Shown here: positions 8,651-18,484 of the stretch, piece after piece
How the letters are laid out: every line of letters begins with the position of its first letter
Numbering within the stretch: the first letter of the stretch is position 1
Assembly: GCA_016195565.1 (NCBI GenBank)
Contig: JACPZK010000022.1
Location: forward strand, 61,121-125,120
Direction: 5' to 3'
From: Nitrospirota bacterium
Lineage (GTDB): Bacteria > Nitrospirota > Thermodesulfovibrionia > Thermodesulfovibrionales > UBA1546
Length of the DNA: 64,000 nt
The notes under the pieces: generated by a model
Told to the model about the DNA's origin: nothing
Database searches by the model: none
Seen by the model: only the letters and a program-made list of their open reading frames with translations
Translations under genes and position numbers: made by a program

Positions 8651-9399
8651 CTTGCCTCCGCCTTAAATTTCACTATCTTTATAAAACTCTCCGCTTTCTG
8701 GCTTGCTCCGCCTACAAGCGCCCCATCCACATCTTCACAAGCCATAAGAGAATCTACATTCTCAGGGGTTACGCTTCCTCCGTATATTATACGATTTTCA
8801 TCAGCCTTATTTCCATACAAAACTCTTAACCTGTCTCTTATGTAAGCATGCGCCTCCTGAGCCTGCGAAGGCGCAGCAGTCCTCCCTGTGCCTATTGCCC
8901 ATACAGGTTCATAAGCTACAACGATATTATCTCCGGCTATATTTTCAAGCCCCTTTTCTATTTCCCTTTCCAGCACATCGAATGTCTTTCCTGATTCTCT
9001 CTCCGCGAGTGATTCTCCTATGCAGAAAACAACTCCAAGCCCGTTGTTTCTTGCCGCTTTAACCTTTTTATTAATCACCTCATCGGTCTCATTAAAATAC
9101 TGTCTTCGTTCCGAATGCCCGATGATAACATGCGAACATCCGCAGTCCAAAATCATAGCAGGTGATATTTCACCGGTAAATGCGCCCTTTTCTTCATAAA
9201 AAACATCCTGCGCTGCGATTTTTATGTTCGTATCTTTAATGCTCTCTGCGGCGGCATAAAGGGAGGTAAACGGCGGGGCTACTACAATATCCACACCCGT
9301 TGCATCCTCTGCCAAAGATACTAATTCCTTCAAGAATTCCCTTGTCTCAGGAACGGTCTTGTTCATTTTCCAGTTGGCTGTAATGAATGGTCTGCGCAA
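8647..9399 (-). CDS. tpiA: Triosephosphate isomerase
   Basis: 250 residues, normal for the family. It interconverts dihydroxyacetone phosphate and glyceraldehyde 3-phosphate. Visible are the active-site NWKMN (Lys about 11), HSERR with catalytic His (about 95), catalytic Glu in VAYEPVWAIGTG (about 164), the phosphate loop GRTA and IYGGSV. The start is TTG (LRRPFITANWK in the genomic frame) without a strong ribosome site; there is no upstream ATG before the conserved N-terminus. It is followed by secG with a 4-bp overlap. Confidence 0.95.
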   Translation of the reverse strand: MRRPFITANWKMNKTVPETREFLKELVSLAEDATGVDIVVAPPFTSLYAAAESIKDTNIKIAAQDVFYEEKGAFTGEISPAMILDCGCSHVIIGHSERRQYFNETDEVINKKVKAARNNGLGVVFCIGESLAERESGKTFDVLEREIEKGLENIAGDNIVVAYEPVWAIGTGRTAAPSQAQEAHAYIRDRLRVLYGNKADENRIIYGGSVTPENVDSLMACEDVDGALVGGASQKAESFIKIVKFKAEAR

Positions 9400-9422
9400 G
9401 GTTCTCTTATCTTTCTTACTGC

Positions 9423-11342
9423 TCAGGAATTTATTGCTGTAATGCTTATGATGAGTGAGTCTTTTACTTTATTTATATCAAATGTAAATTGCTTTCCCAT
9501 GGTCTCAATCCTTATATTCAGCGCGCCTCCTGCTGTTTTGTCCTCTTCTATATGAATCTCCTTAATAAATGCAGATTTAAATTTCCAGACGTTTTTTGTT
9601 TTGTTCACCGCAGGTTTCAGGCTTAGAATTATCCATTCTTTCCCGTCTATGGATTCTGTCCTGTTTTTGTATTCAAGATTCCCCTTGGGAGCATTCATAT
9701 TCATTATTATCATTGCCTTGTTTTTTGCCTCTATAAGTGAAACCTTGCTTATCTCAAAAGATCTTTCCGCTGTCTTCTTGTTTTTTACAGAGTCCTTCTT
9801 CTCTGCAGTCTTTGCAGCAGTTTCCCCTTCTTCTTTTGCGACAGTTATCTGTTTGCTCTTTTTCTCGCGTTTCTCTACAGACTTGGCTGAGGGTTTTCCT
9901 TCAACTGCAGCAGGTTTCTCCACCTTAGGTTTTTCTATTGCCTTGGGCTTTGGAGCAGCAGATTTCTCTGGGGATTTACCCGCCGCAGGAACGCTGACTT
10001 CTTTTTTCTGTTCCTTGACGGTTATTTTCCTCTCTTCTTTTCTGGGGGACATTGAAGCTGAAATTGCAAAGGATTCGGCTTTATCATATACAGCATCAAC
10101 AGCTGCAACACCATTAACAAATTCCGATGCATGAACCCTCTTCGGAGACAACACACCCGTCCCTGTGGCATTCAGATAAACATCATTGCCGACAAGATTG
10201 TAATTCCTCACACTGTTTTTAAATCTGTCGTATACCTCTATTTTTATCCTGAACCTCTGGCCTGCAACCGCAGAATCAGGGGTAACAACCACAAAGCTCT
10301 CCGGAGCAGCAGGATTTATTCTTACTGCAGTGCTTTTGCCCTGCTGGCTCATACTGCTCTCGGATACAACTATGCTTATTTCCTCAGCTTTTTCATACCT
10401 CAGCTTTACAACTGCCTGCCCGCTTTTAAACTCTGACTGCCCTATAAAAGAAGGGGATACTTTTGCCTGTCCCGTAGAGCTGAAGTTCACGCCCCTGCCG
10501 GAAGATGAATAATTGTCTATGGGGTTATCAAATGCATCAAATGCACTTATGGTTACTTCAAACGGCTCTCCTGCAACTGCTTCTTTTGGCGCATACACTT
10601 TAAAATGGCTTAGCCCTGCAGACATAACTTTTAAGGCAGCGCTTATGCCTTTGCTGCCTGTGGCTGTGTCATGAACTTCAATCGCGGATTCACCTGTTTT
10701 TTCAGCCATAAGCGTAGCAATGCTTGCACCATTTCTAAATACCATATCTGCGCTTACAATCTTTAAGCCGGCTGTGCCTGCAAGCGCGAGCTTTATATTT
10801 TTGGTCTCTATGTCGGTATCGGCAACAGGATTATTGTATGCATCTCTTGCAATAACCTTTATGTCAAATTTATTCCCTGCCGCAACAGAAGGCGGAGACT
10901 GAATAAAAAAGTGGTCGAGCTTATTGGGCAGGATTGTTATTTCTCTTGTCACAACAGGCACCGTTCCTCCGGCCTCAAAAATAGACAGCATAACCGCTTC
11001 CGCCTTATTCCCTGTTATAGTAATGCCGGCGCTGCCCCCCATGAATGACGCAGCCTTTAAGATTGAGGGCTGCGCCTGAGCAGAACCTGAAACTGAAACC
11101 TTAAACTCCTTGCCTGTCTCTGCAAAATTCGTAATCAGGTTGTCATGCATGTCGTATGCCTGCAGCTTAACTATAACTCCTTCGCCTGCCCTGACTTTTT
11201 CCGGCAATTGCACCGCAAAGTGGTCAAAACCTCCGGGCTTCACTATGATATTTCCGCTATGCGATACGTTTGATGCGGCAAATACGAATAAAACGGCAAC
11301 CATAGATGACAACAAACTTTTCGGACTAAAAATATTTTTCAT
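9423..11342 (-). CDS. Secreted multi-repeat Ig/filamin-like protein with C-terminal AMIN-like domain
   Basis: 639 residues with an N-terminal signal peptide (SSMVAVLFVFAASNVSHS). Four tandem beta-sandwich-like repeats of about 110 residues follow. Each starts with a (L/F)xHFxVxxP-like motif and contains AGxxFxxxIxAxDxxxNxxxxY (starts near 38, 147, 255 and 361). A Lys/Pro/Glu/Ala-rich linker (about 445-530) precedes a C-terminal beta-rich domain (from ISKVSLIEAKN) that resembles an AMIN-type cell-envelope binding domain. Likely periplasmic or surface; function unknown. It is the first gene upstream of tpiA (23-bp gap). Confidence 0.6.
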   Translation of the reverse strand: MKNIFSPKSLLSSMVAVLFVFAASNVSHSGNIIVKPGGFDHFAVQLPEKVRAGEGVIVKLQAYDMHDNLITNFAETGKEFKVSVSGSAQAQPSILKAASFMGGSAGITITGNKAEAVMLSIFEAGGTVPVVTREITILPNKLDHFFIQSPPSVAAGNKFDIKVIARDAYNNPVADTDIETKNIKLALAGTAGLKIVSADMVFRNGASIATLMAEKTGESAIEVHDTATGSKGISAALKVMSAGLSHFKVYAPKEAVAGEPFEVTISAFDAFDNPIDNYSSSGRGVNFSSTGQAKVSPSFIGQSEFKSGQAVVKLRYEKAEEISIVVSESSMSQQGKSTAVRINPAAPESFVVVTPDSAVAGQRFRIKIEVYDRFKNSVRNYNLVGNDVYLNATGTGVLSPKRVHASEFVNGVAAVDAVYDKAESFAISASMSPRKEERKITVKEQKKEVSVPAAGKSPEKSAAPKPKAIEKPKVEKPAAVEGKPSAKSVEKREKKSKQITVAKEEGETAAKTAEKKDSVKNKKTAERSFEISKVSLIEAKNKAMIIMNMNAPKGNLEYKNRTESIDGKEWIILSLKPAVNKTKNVWKFKSAFIKEIHIEEDKTAGGALNIRIETMGKQFTFDINKVKDSLIISITAINS

Positions 11343-11460
11343 TCTTCTTCTCCTATCAGAATAGGACTTTTTTTCACGTATGTATGAATACCATATTTCA
11401 CAATATTATGTCAAAGGAAAATCACAGGCTTCCGGCATTTTTCTCGTCCGTGATTTTTTC

Positions 11461-11489
11461 TTGACAACAATTCTGCTACATGCTATAAA
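11461..11489 (+). promoter_or_regulatory. Sigma-70 promoter of the cold-shock gene
   Basis: TTGACA (11461-11466), 17-bp spacer and TATAAA (11484-11489). This is close to consensus and gives a leader of about 55 nt before the ATG at 11552. Confidence 0.85.
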
Positions 11490-11516
11490 AGTTTACCCTG
11501 TTTTTCAGGCAAAATA

Positions 11517-11535
11517 TTTTCTCGTAACGAGAAAA
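11517..11535 (+). promoter_or_regulatory. Leader hairpin adjoining the cold-shock ribosome site
   Basis: TTTTCTCG and CGAGAAAA pair perfectly around TAA, and the GGAGG site (11536-11540) starts at the very next base. This is a plausible temperature-sensitive or stabilising leader structure. Confidence 0.5.
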
Positions 11536-11551
11536 GGAGGATTTAAGCAGT

Positions 11552-11758
11552 ATGCCGTTTGAAGGAAAAGTAAAATGGTTCAACGAGACAAAAGGTTACG
11601 GGTTTATCCAGCAGGACAATGGCACGGATGTGTTTGTGCATTATTCGTCTATCGCAAACGACGGATTTAAGACTCTTGCCGAGGGTCAGAGGGTTCAGTT
11701 TGATATTGTAGAAGGCGAGCGAGGTCCAAAAGCTGCAAACGTAGTAAAATTACAATAG
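11552..11758 (+). CDS. Cold-shock domain protein
   Basis: 68 residues, one complete cold-shock domain. RNP1 is KGYGFIQ and RNP2 is DVFVHYS, and the protein begins [15 protein letters not shown]. It binds single-stranded nucleic acid and acts as an RNA chaperone. It is a monocistronic unit, with a near-consensus promoter upstream and an intrinsic terminator at 11788-11820. GGAGG is 11 bases before the ATG, a slightly long spacing with a hairpin beside it. Confidence 0.95.
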   Translation: MPFEGKVKWFNETKGYGFIQQDNGTDVFVHYSSIANDGFKTLAEGQRVQFDIVEGERGPKAANVVKLQ

Positions 11759-11787
11759 AATTGCATAGTAAGGAAATTTCAGTCATC

Positions 11788-11820
11788 AAAGGGGTCTGTC
11801 TATCCTTAGCCCCTTTCTTT
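11788..11820 (+). terminator. Intrinsic terminator after cold-shock gene
   Basis: AAAGGGG / CCCCTTT stem with a 15-nt loop, followed by CTTT. Confidence 0.7.
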
Positions 11821-11854
11821 ACTTAATCTATATTGAATTTCTAAAGGGAAAGAA

Positions 11855-12781
11855 ATGAGAAAAAAAGTATCCGTAATCGGGGCAGGAAATGTAGGCGCAT
11901 CTGCAGCGCAGCTGGTTGCTCAGGCAGCGCTCGCCGATGTGGTCCTTTTTGATATTGCAGACGGAATTCCTCAGGGAAAGGCTCTTGATATTGCAGAAGC
12001 ATGTCCCATCTGGAATTCTTCTGTTTCAGTGAAGGGGACTAACAGTTATGCCGACACTAAAAACTCCGACATTGTAGTGATTACTGCCGGATTTCCAAGA
12101 AAACCCAACATGTCGCGCGATGACCTTCTCCATGCGAATGCTGATGTTGTTAAGGCAGTGTCAGGCGCAGTTGCAAAAACTTCTCCAAACGCTATCGTTA
12201 TTGTCGTAACAAATCCGATGGATATAATGGCTCAGCTTGCATGGAAAACTACTGAGTTTTCATGCAAACGGGTGATAGGAATGGGCGGGATACTCGATGC
12301 AGCCAGATTGAGGACCTTTCTTTCATGGGAACTTAATGTATCACCGGAAGATATAGAAACCATTGTGCTTGGAGGGCACGGAGACCAGATGGTTCCGCTC
12401 CCGAGGTTCACCACCGTAAAGGGCATAGCAATAACAGAATTTCTGAAAAAAAAGACAATGGATTCGCTGGTGCACCGGACACGGAACGGAGGAGCCGAAA
12501 TAGTAAGCCTGCTTAAATCCGGAAGCGCATACTATGCGCCTGCCGCCGCAGTCGTCCAGATGATCAAATCAATTTTACTCGATGAAAAGCGCATGTTTCC
12601 CTGCGCGGCGTACCTGACTGGAGAATACGGGATGAAAGATGTGTATCTTGGCGTGCCTGTTATTCTCGGCAGAGAGGGCGTTGAGAGAGTAGTTGAGATA
12701 AAGCTTACAAAGGAAGAAAGAGCACAGTTCAGAGAATCATGCTCTGCCGTAAAAAAACTGCTCAAGAAACTTTCGATTTAA
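11855..12781 (+). CDS. mdh: Malate dehydrogenase (LDH-like type)
   Basis: 308 residues. Rossmann motif GAGNVGASAA is at the N-terminus and the NAD-binding Asp is in VVLFDIADG. The substrate-specificity segment AGFPRKPNMSRDDL carries the Arg that favours oxaloacetate over pyruvate. The catalytic Asp/His pair lies in LDAARLRTFL and GGHGDQMVP. It interconverts malate and oxaloacetate in a (possibly reductive) TCA cycle. The NDK-domain gene follows about 30 bp downstream on the same strand. Confidence 0.93.
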   Translation: MRKKVSVIGAGNVGASAAQLVAQAALADVVLFDIADGIPQGKALDIAEACPIWNSSVSVKGTNSYADTKNSDIVVITAGFPRKPNMSRDDLLHANADVVKAVSGAVAKTSPNAIVIVVTNPMDIMAQLAWKTTEFSCKRVIGMGGILDAARLRTFLSWELNVSPEDIETIVLGGHGDQMVPLPRFTTVKGIAITEFLKKKTMDSLVHRTRNGGAEIVSLLKSGSAYYAPAAAVVQMIKSILLDEKRMFPCAAYLTGEYGMKDVYLGVPVILGREGVERVVEIKLTKEERAQFRESCSAVKKLLKKLSI

Positions 12782-12811
12782 TTCTTGGAGAATAAAGGAA
12801 GGAACCGCTAT

Positions 12812-13552
12812 ATGCGCACAGAAGAAATAGAACAAACGCTTGTATTGATCAAACCGGATGCCCTTAAAAATTCATTGACAGGATATGTGCTTTCCCAGCT
12901 TTCAGAGTTTCATACCGGTTTACGCTTTGCCGGAGCAAAAATAGTGCATGTGAGCAGGATGCTTGCAGAAGAACACTATGCCGAACATCGGGGTAAGGTG
13001 TTTTATCCTTCACTGATTGAATATATCATGGGATTGCTTCATTATCCTGATGAACCCGACAGGCGCAGAGTAATAGCCCTTGTTTATCAGGGCCGGGATG
13101 CAGTGAAAAAGATGCGGGAAATCTGCGGGCCTACCAATCCTCACGTTGCCCGCGAGACAAAACCGGGATGCATTCGCGCATTGGGCACAGTTGTTCCTCT
13201 GAAAGATGCCGCCGGAAACGAGATCGGCGAGAGGATGGACAATCTCATCCATGCTTCGGCTACTGATAACGAGGCAGAACGGGAAATCAAACTCTGGTTC
13301 AGTCCCGGCGACTTTCCTCCATTCATGTGCTCGTATCCTACAGAGATAAACGCAGAAGACCATTATTATTTCAAGAACGGCAATCTCTATATTACTCATG
13401 AGCCGGGCAGCGTGTGCCTGATTGCTCCCGGCGATGTTGTCTGGAAATCTGATTTTGATGCGCTGCGCTTACTGAGCAAGGGTTTGCCTGCTGCCTCTTC
13501 TCTTGAAGCAGTGGCCGCTAAATATCTTATGAATTATGCTGTGGAGAGTTGA
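12812..13552 (+). CDS. Extended nucleoside-diphosphate-kinase-domain protein
   Basis: About 246 residues from the ATG at 12812 (MRTEEIEQTLVLIKPDALK); an upstream in-frame start at 12785 is less likely because GGAAGG lies before 12812. The NDK fold is evident from LVLIKPDAL, GKVFYPSLIEYIMG, RxxCGPTNPHVARETKPGCIRALG and the active-site His in NLIHASATDNEAEREIKLWF. Canonical NDK has about 140 residues. This one has an insertion before the His loop and a C-terminal extension of about 75 residues, so it may be a specialised NDK-like protein rather than the housekeeping enzyme. Confidence 0.75.
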   Translation: MRTEEIEQTLVLIKPDALKNSLTGYVLSQLSEFHTGLRFAGAKIVHVSRMLAEEHYAEHRGKVFYPSLIEYIMGLLHYPDEPDRRRVIALVYQGRDAVKKMREICGPTNPHVARETKPGCIRALGTVVPLKDAAGNEIGERMDNLIHASATDNEAEREIKLWFSPGDFPPFMCSYPTEINAEDHYYFKNGNLYITHEPGSVCLIAPGDVVWKSDFDALRLLSKGLPAASSLEAVAAKYLMNYAVES

Positions 13553-13560
13553 AAGGTTTA

Positions 13561-13590
13561 TTGACTTTAATCAGGCGGAAAAAGTATTAT
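13561..13590 (+). promoter_or_regulatory. Putative sigma-70 promoter of clpC
   Basis: TTGACT (13561-13566), 18-bp spacer, TATTAT (13585-13590); 42 bp before the clpC ATG. Confidence 0.55.
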
Positions 13591-13631
13591 TTAAATAAGT
13601 AGTATAGAACTTCGCAGAGGAGATTTATTTA

Positions 13632-16076
13632 ATGTTTGAGAAGTTCACAGAGCGCGGCAGAAAAGTAATAATCTACGCCAGGGAAGAGGCTGAAAAGCGC
13701 CAGAACGATTACCTTGGGACAGAGCATCTCCTGCTCGCTCTTCTGAGAGAAGAAGAAGGGATAAGCGCCGCAATAATCAAAAAGATGGGCATCTCAACAG
13801 AAGAGGTGCGCATGGAAGTAGAGCGGAAACTCCCCTACGGCACAAATGTGCTTACATTCGGCGACATACCGTTTACCCCGCGTGCAAAAAAAGTCCTTGA
13901 ACTTGCAGTAGAAGAAGCAAGGCTTATCGGCCACAGTTATATAGGAAGCGAGCATCTTCTGCTCGGCATTCTGCGCGAAGATGAAGGTATAGCGGGCAGA
14001 ACACTGCGAAACTTCGGAGCAAACCTTCTGGCTGCAAGGCAGCTTGCAATAAATTTCTCGATGAGGCCCCAGACACATACTGTAAGAGAAAGACGGAGCG
14101 CAACACCTGCCCTTGATGAGTTCGGAAGAGACCTGACACAGATGGCAAAAGAAGGCAAACTTGACCCTGTCATCGGCAGAGAGGATGAGATTGAGCGCGT
14201 GCTCCAGATACTCGGCAGGCGGATAAAAAATAATCCTGTGATAATCGGTGAGCCTGGCGTAGGCAAAACAGCGATTGTTGAAAGCCTTGCGCAGAAAATC
14301 GTACTGGGCGATGTTCCGGAAAGTCTTCTTGGCAAACGGATTGTGTCCCTGGACCTCGGCGCTCTTATAGCAGGGACTAAATACAGGGGACAGTTTGAAG
14401 AAAGGCTGAAGGTTGTGATGAAGGAAATCACTCATACAGACAATGTGATTCTCTTCGTTGATGAACTCCATACATTAATAGGCGCAGGCGCCGCTGAGGG
14501 CTCTGTGGATGCGTCAAGCATGCTTAAACCTGCCCTGTCCAGAGGCGAGATTAAATGCATCGGCGCAACAACTCCTGACGAATACAGAAAATATGTGGAA
14601 AAAGACGGCGCGCTGGAGAGAAGATTCCAGCCGATCAATGTTGAATCTCCTTCGGTAGATGCAACAATAGATATCCTGACAGGGTTAAGAAGCAGATACG
14701 AATCGCATCACAGAGTAAAAATCAGCGACGCTGCCATAACAGCGGCTTCAAAGCTGTCCGACCGGTATATATCTGACAGGAATCTGCCAGACAAGGCAAT
14801 TGACGTTATTGATGAAACAGGCGCAAGAGTCAACCTCAAAAGATATACGCCTCCCGGAGAGATAAAAGAACTCGAACACGATATAGCAAGGCTGACAAGA
14901 GAAAAAAATCTTTATGTAAAGCTTCACGACATTGAGAAGGCCGCATCCATACGAAACGAGGAAGAAAAGCTTAAAAAACTTCACGACCAAATATTGAAAC
15001 AGTGGAAGGACAACCTGAATAAAGAAATCCCGGTCATATCAGAAGATGATGTGACCTACACAGTTGCAAAGATGACAGGCATCCCGCTCTTAAGGCTCGA
15101 AGAAAAAGAATCCGAAAAACTCCTGAGAATGGAAGAAGTTATTCATGAACGGATAATCTCTCAGGATGAGGCAATAAAAGCTATATCAAGGGCAATCAGA
15201 AGGTCAAGAGCAGGACTGAAGAGCAAGAAGAAACCTATAGGTTCATTCTTCTTCCTCGGCCCAACAGGCGTTGGAAAGACTGAACTTGCAAAAGCACTTG
15301 CAGAGTTCCTCTTCAATGACGAAAATGCCCTTATTAAAATTGACATGTCAGAATACATGGAGAGGTTCAATGTCTCCAAACTGACAGGCGCGCCTCCGGG
15401 CTATGTAGGCTATGAAGAGGGAGGACAGCTTACAGAAAAAATACGAAAGCGTCCCTACTCTGTCATTCTCTTTGATGAGATAGAAAAAGCACATCCCGAC
15501 ACATTTAATATACTGCTGCAGGTGCTTGATGAAGGAGTGCTTACAGACAGTTTCGGCAGAAAGGTTAACTTTAAAAACGCGGTAATAATCATGACCTCAA
15601 ATATAGGCGCAAGGATTATTGAAAAAGCAACTCCTATGGGCTTCCAGAGAACCAGGTCAGACGATGTCTATCAGAAGATAAAGGATAATGTGCTCGTTGA
15701 GCTCAAAAAAGCATTTAATCCTGAATTCCTTAACCGTGTTGATGAGATAGTAGTGTTTCATCCTCTTGAAAAAGAACAGCTGTTCTCGATTATCGACCGG
15801 CTTATAAACGAGACCAATAAGCAACTGATCGAACAGGATATTGTTGTAGAAATAGACCACGCCGTTAAAGAGTGGCTTGTAAAAAACTACTATCAGCCAA
15901 ACTACGGCGCAAGGCCCATGAGAAGAGCCGTGCAGAAAGAAATCGAGGATCCGCTGTCTGAAGAACTGCTCAAAGGCAGATTCAAAGACACCCACAAAAT
16001 AAAAGTTGTGCTTGAGGCCGGGATACCGGTCTTTCTTGAAGCCGAAGAGGCTCAGATACTTTCCGGAGTAAATTGA
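13632..16076 (+). CDS. clpC: ATP-dependent Clp protease ATP-binding subunit ClpC
   Basis: 814 residues, full length for ClpC. Two N-terminal Clp repeats ([22 protein letters not shown]) precede the first AAA+ module ([29 protein letters not shown]). A middle domain with a UVR-like segment follows (residues about 410-470, [17 protein letters not shown]). The second AAA+ module has [17 protein letters not shown] and ends with the ClpB-type C-terminal domain. It unfolds substrates for ClpP. It stands in a plus-strand run with the genes on either side and has a leader promoter candidate. Confidence 0.95.
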   Translation: MFEKFTERGRKVIIYAREEAEKRQNDYLGTEHLLLALLREEEGISAAIIKKMGISTEEVRMEVERKLPYGTNVLTFGDIPFTPRAKKVLELAVEEARLIGHSYIGSEHLLLGILREDEGIAGRTLRNFGANLLAARQLAINFSMRPQTHTVRERRSATPALDEFGRDLTQMAKEGKLDPVIGREDEIERVLQILGRRIKNNPVIIGEPGVGKTAIVESLAQKIVLGDVPESLLGKRIVSLDLGALIAGTKYRGQFEERLKVVMKEITHTDNVILFVDELHTLIGAGAAEGSVDASSMLKPALSRGEIKCIGATTPDEYRKYVEKDGALERRFQPINVESPSVDATIDILTGLRSRYESHHRVKISDAAITAASKLSDRYISDRNLPDKAIDVIDETGARVNLKRYTPPGEIKELEHDIARLTREKNLYVKLHDIEKAASIRNEEEKLKKLHDQILKQWKDNLNKEIPVISEDDVTYTVAKMTGIPLLRLEEKESEKLLRMEEVIHERIISQDEAIKAISRAIRRSRAGLKSKKKPIGSFFFLGPTGVGKTELAKALAEFLFNDENALIKIDMSEYMERFNVSKLTGAPPGYVGYEEGGQLTEKIRKRPYSVILFDEIEKAHPDTFNILLQVLDEGVLTDSFGRKVNFKNAVIIMTSNIGARIIEKATPMGFQRTRSDDVYQKIKDNVLVELKKAFNPEFLNRVDEIVVFHPLEKEQLFSIIDRLINETNKQLIEQDIVVEIDHAVKEWLVKNYYQPNYGARPMRRAVQKEIEDPLSEELLKGRFKDTHKIKVVLEAGIPVFLEAEEAQILSGVN

Positions 16077-16122
16077 CTTCACGAAGTTCCTTAAAAATTA
16101 CCAATAAGGAGTTCACTGCTGA

Positions 16123-16653
16123 TTGAAAGCTAAATCTTTAATACTCGTATCTCTCTTTCTTATCGGAGTTTTTTTAATAACCTACAGCTTGACCCGTCAC
16201 GATATGAAGGAAAAAGCAATGCTTGAAAGCTTATACGCGCCTGAATTTGAGCTTGAGGATGCCGCAAGCGGAAAAAGAATGCTGTCCTCAGAACTCAGGG
16301 GCAAGGTTTTATTTATTAATTTCTGGGCGTCGTGGTGCAGCCCGTGCCGGGAAGAAATGCCGTCAATCGCTAAGCTCTCCAAACATTTTTCAGACAATCA
16401 GGATTTTATTCTGCTGCCTGTCCTCTACAGGGACAGCCCGCAGGATGCCATGAATTATTTGAAAGAGAGCGGATTCAATCTGCCGATACTGATTGATAAA
16501 ACCGGAAAAGCTGCCAGAGCTTATGGATTAAGAGGAATTCCTGAAACATACATCGTGGATAAAAAAGGCATCATCAGAAAAAAAGTCATCGGTCCTTATG
16601 GGTGGGATTCTCCGGATGTTCTGACATTTATCTCAGGCCTGCTCAAAGAATAA
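16123..16653 (+). CDS. Membrane-anchored TlpA/ResA-like thioredoxin
   Basis: 176 residues from a TTG start at 16123 with AAGGAG about 12 bases upstream. An N-terminal transmembrane anchor (LILVSLFLIGVFLITYSL) places the thioredoxin domain outside the membrane. The active site is WASWCSPCREEMP (CxxC) and the cis-Pro segment is RGIPETYIVD. Such proteins reduce apocytochrome cysteines or other periplasmic disulfides, which fits the several c-type cytochromes of this window. Confidence 0.85.
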   Translation: MKAKSLILVSLFLIGVFLITYSLTRHDMKEKAMLESLYAPEFELEDAASGKRMLSSELRGKVLFINFWASWCSPCREEMPSIAKLSKHFSDNQDFILLPVLYRDSPQDAMNYLKESGFNLPILIDKTGKAARAYGLRGIPETYIVDKKGIIRKKVIGPYGWDSPDVLTFISGLLKE

Positions 16654-16666
16654 CTTTCACTGAACT

Positions 16667-17191
16667 ATGGGTACCCCAGCAAATCCTAAACCTGCACTTC
16701 TATTCACAGGGATTCTCTACTCTGATGAATCTTACTTATCCAAGGCAAAAGAATCTCTGTTAAGCGCCTTCGGAGCCGCACTTCTGGAAACACCGCCGGT
16801 AAGCTGGGATTATTCAGAATACTACAAAGAGGAAATCGGCTCGCCGATAATGAGAACCTTTATTTTTTTTAAAGACCTCATAAACCGTGCTGAGATTGCT
16901 GACATTAAACTCAGGACAAACGACATTGAGACATTGCTTTCAACAGACGGTAAAAGAAACGTCAACCTTGACCCCGGATACCTCACACTCGCAAATGTCA
17001 TCCTTGCAACCACTAAGGGCTATTCACACAGGATTTACCTCGGCAAAGGCATCTACGGAGAGGTCTCTCTGCTGTATAGAGAAAAAGACAAGACCTTTGT
17101 GCCAAACATCTTTACATATTCAGACTATCAGGATAAAAAATGTATTGAGATGTTTATTAAAGCAAGAGAGTTTTTGAAACTAAAGAAATAG
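16667..17191 (+). CDS. DUF4416 family protein
   Basis: 174 residues. The GKRNVNLDPGYLTLANVILATTKGYSHRIYLGKGIYGEVSL stretch (split across about 103-145) is the signature I associate with DUF4416. No signal peptide or membrane helix is seen. The function is unknown; it is a conserved protein of Nitrospirota and delta-proteobacteria. It lies 13 bp downstream of the TlpA-like gene and converges on proB. Confidence 0.75.
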   Translation: MGTPANPKPALLFTGILYSDESYLSKAKESLLSAFGAALLETPPVSWDYSEYYKEEIGSPIMRTFIFFKDLINRAEIADIKLRTNDIETLLSTDGKRNVNLDPGYLTLANVILATTKGYSHRIYLGKGIYGEVSLLYREKDKTFVPNIFTYSDYQDKKCIEMFIKAREFLKLKK

Positions 17192-17197
17192 ATTCAC

Positions 17198-18295
17198 CTA
17201 TAAAACCACAAGGTTATCCCTGTGAATTACCTCGTCGGAATATCTGTATCCCAGCGCCTTTTCCACATCAGACGTCTTTCTGCCTTTTATCTTTTCTATC
17301 TCTGCTGAGGAATAGTTCGTAATTCCCTTTGCAATCTTTTTCCTGTCCGAATCAATGCAATATACGGCATCGCCTATCTCAAAAACACCCGTAACCGCAG
17401 TAATCCCTGAAGGCAGGAGGCTCTTGCCTCCGTGCAGCAATGCCTTAACAGCTCCTTCATCTATATGCAGGCTGCCCTTTGCGCGGCTTCCATAGACTAT
17501 CCAGCCCTTACGCGAAGATAGCCTCTCCCTTACAGGCCTGAATTCAGTTCCGTGATGATTGCCTTTTAAGAGAGACACTATCAATCCGCTCTTTTTGCCG
17601 CTTATTATATTTACAGTGATTCCATTGTTTACAGTCCTCTTTGCCGCAAGGATTTTTGAATACATTCCTCCTGTGCTGACAGCGCTCCCCGCGCCACCTG
17701 CCATTGCCTCAATCTCTGCCGTAATCTCATCAACTGTTTTTATGAGGACTGATTTATGGCTTTTCTTGGGGTCAGCGGAAAAAAGTCCCTCCACATCAGA
17801 AAGAATTATCAGCCTTTCAGCGTCAACAAGCCCTGTGACAAGCGAGGCAAGGTTGTCATTGTCGCCGAATTTTATTTCATCAGTTGCAACTGTATCGTTC
17901 TCATTGATTATCGGGATAATGCCGTATGAAAGCAGTGTATCAAGCGTGTTCTTGGAATTGATGTATCTCTTCCTGTCGGTAAAATCATCCCGCGTGAGCA
18001 GAACCTGCGCAACTTTTTTGCCGAATTCTCCAAAGCTCTTCTCATAAGCCCACATCAGACTGCTCTGGCCTACGGCAGCCGCAGCCTGTTTAAGCTGTAT
18101 ATCTTTCGGTTTCTCCTTCAGCCCGAGCTTTCTCATGCCTGCGGCAACAGCGCCTGAAGAGACAACGACAACCTCACAGCCCATGTCCTGAGCATCCCTG
18201 ATATCAGACGCAATAGCCGTAATGCGCCTTGTATCAAGCCCCTCTTTCTCATCAGCAACTATGTTGCTGCCCACTTTTACAACAATCCTTTTCAT
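17198..18295 (-). CDS. proB: Glutamate 5-kinase with PUA domain
   Basis: 365 residues. The amino-acid kinase domain starts KRIVVKVGSNIVAD. It contains VVVSSGAVAAGM, INENDTVATDEIKFGDNDNLASLV and GGMYSKILAAKR. A C-terminal PUA domain begins near 275. It phosphorylates glutamate in the first step of proline synthesis. No proA is visible next to it. A promoter candidate lies at 18313-18342. Confidence 0.95.
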   Translation of the reverse strand: MKRIVVKVGSNIVADEKEGLDTRRITAIASDIRDAQDMGCEVVVVSSGAVAAGMRKLGLKEKPKDIQLKQAAAAVGQSSLMWAYEKSFGEFGKKVAQVLLTRDDFTDRKRYINSKNTLDTLLSYGIIPIINENDTVATDEIKFGDNDNLASLVTGLVDAERLIILSDVEGLFSADPKKSHKSVLIKTVDEITAEIEAMAGGAGSAVSTGGMYSKILAAKRTVNNGITVNIISGKKSGLIVSLLKGNHHGTEFRPVRERLSSRKGWIVYGSRAKGSLHIDEGAVKALLHGGKSLLPSGITAVTGVFEIGDAVYCIDSDRKKIAKGITNYSSAEIEKIKGRKTSDVEKALGYRYSDEVIHRDNLVVL

Positions 18296-18312
18296 AGTTT
18301 TATCCTTGCAGA

Positions 18313-18342
18313 ATTATACATCACCGCCGGTCTTACTGTCAT
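18313..18342 (-). promoter_or_regulatory. Putative sigma-70 promoter of proB
   Basis: On the minus strand ATGACA, 18-bp spacer, TATAAT; the -10 hexamer is about 17 bases before the proB ATG. Confidence 0.55.
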
Positions 18343-18484
18343 CAGTTTTTATTGGTTATTAAGACAAGTGAGGATTGGCGAGTGGACTATCAATAACAAC
18401 AAAATCATTGACGCAGTTTCACCGCATCCAACTGAACTAATAGGCTTCTTTATTTTTATTTAATAGTCGCTGACCCTATTTATG

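Noticed and set aside
13794..14471. A 225-aa frame opposite clpC
   Set aside because: Antisense shadow of clpC; no ribosome site and no recognisable protein text.
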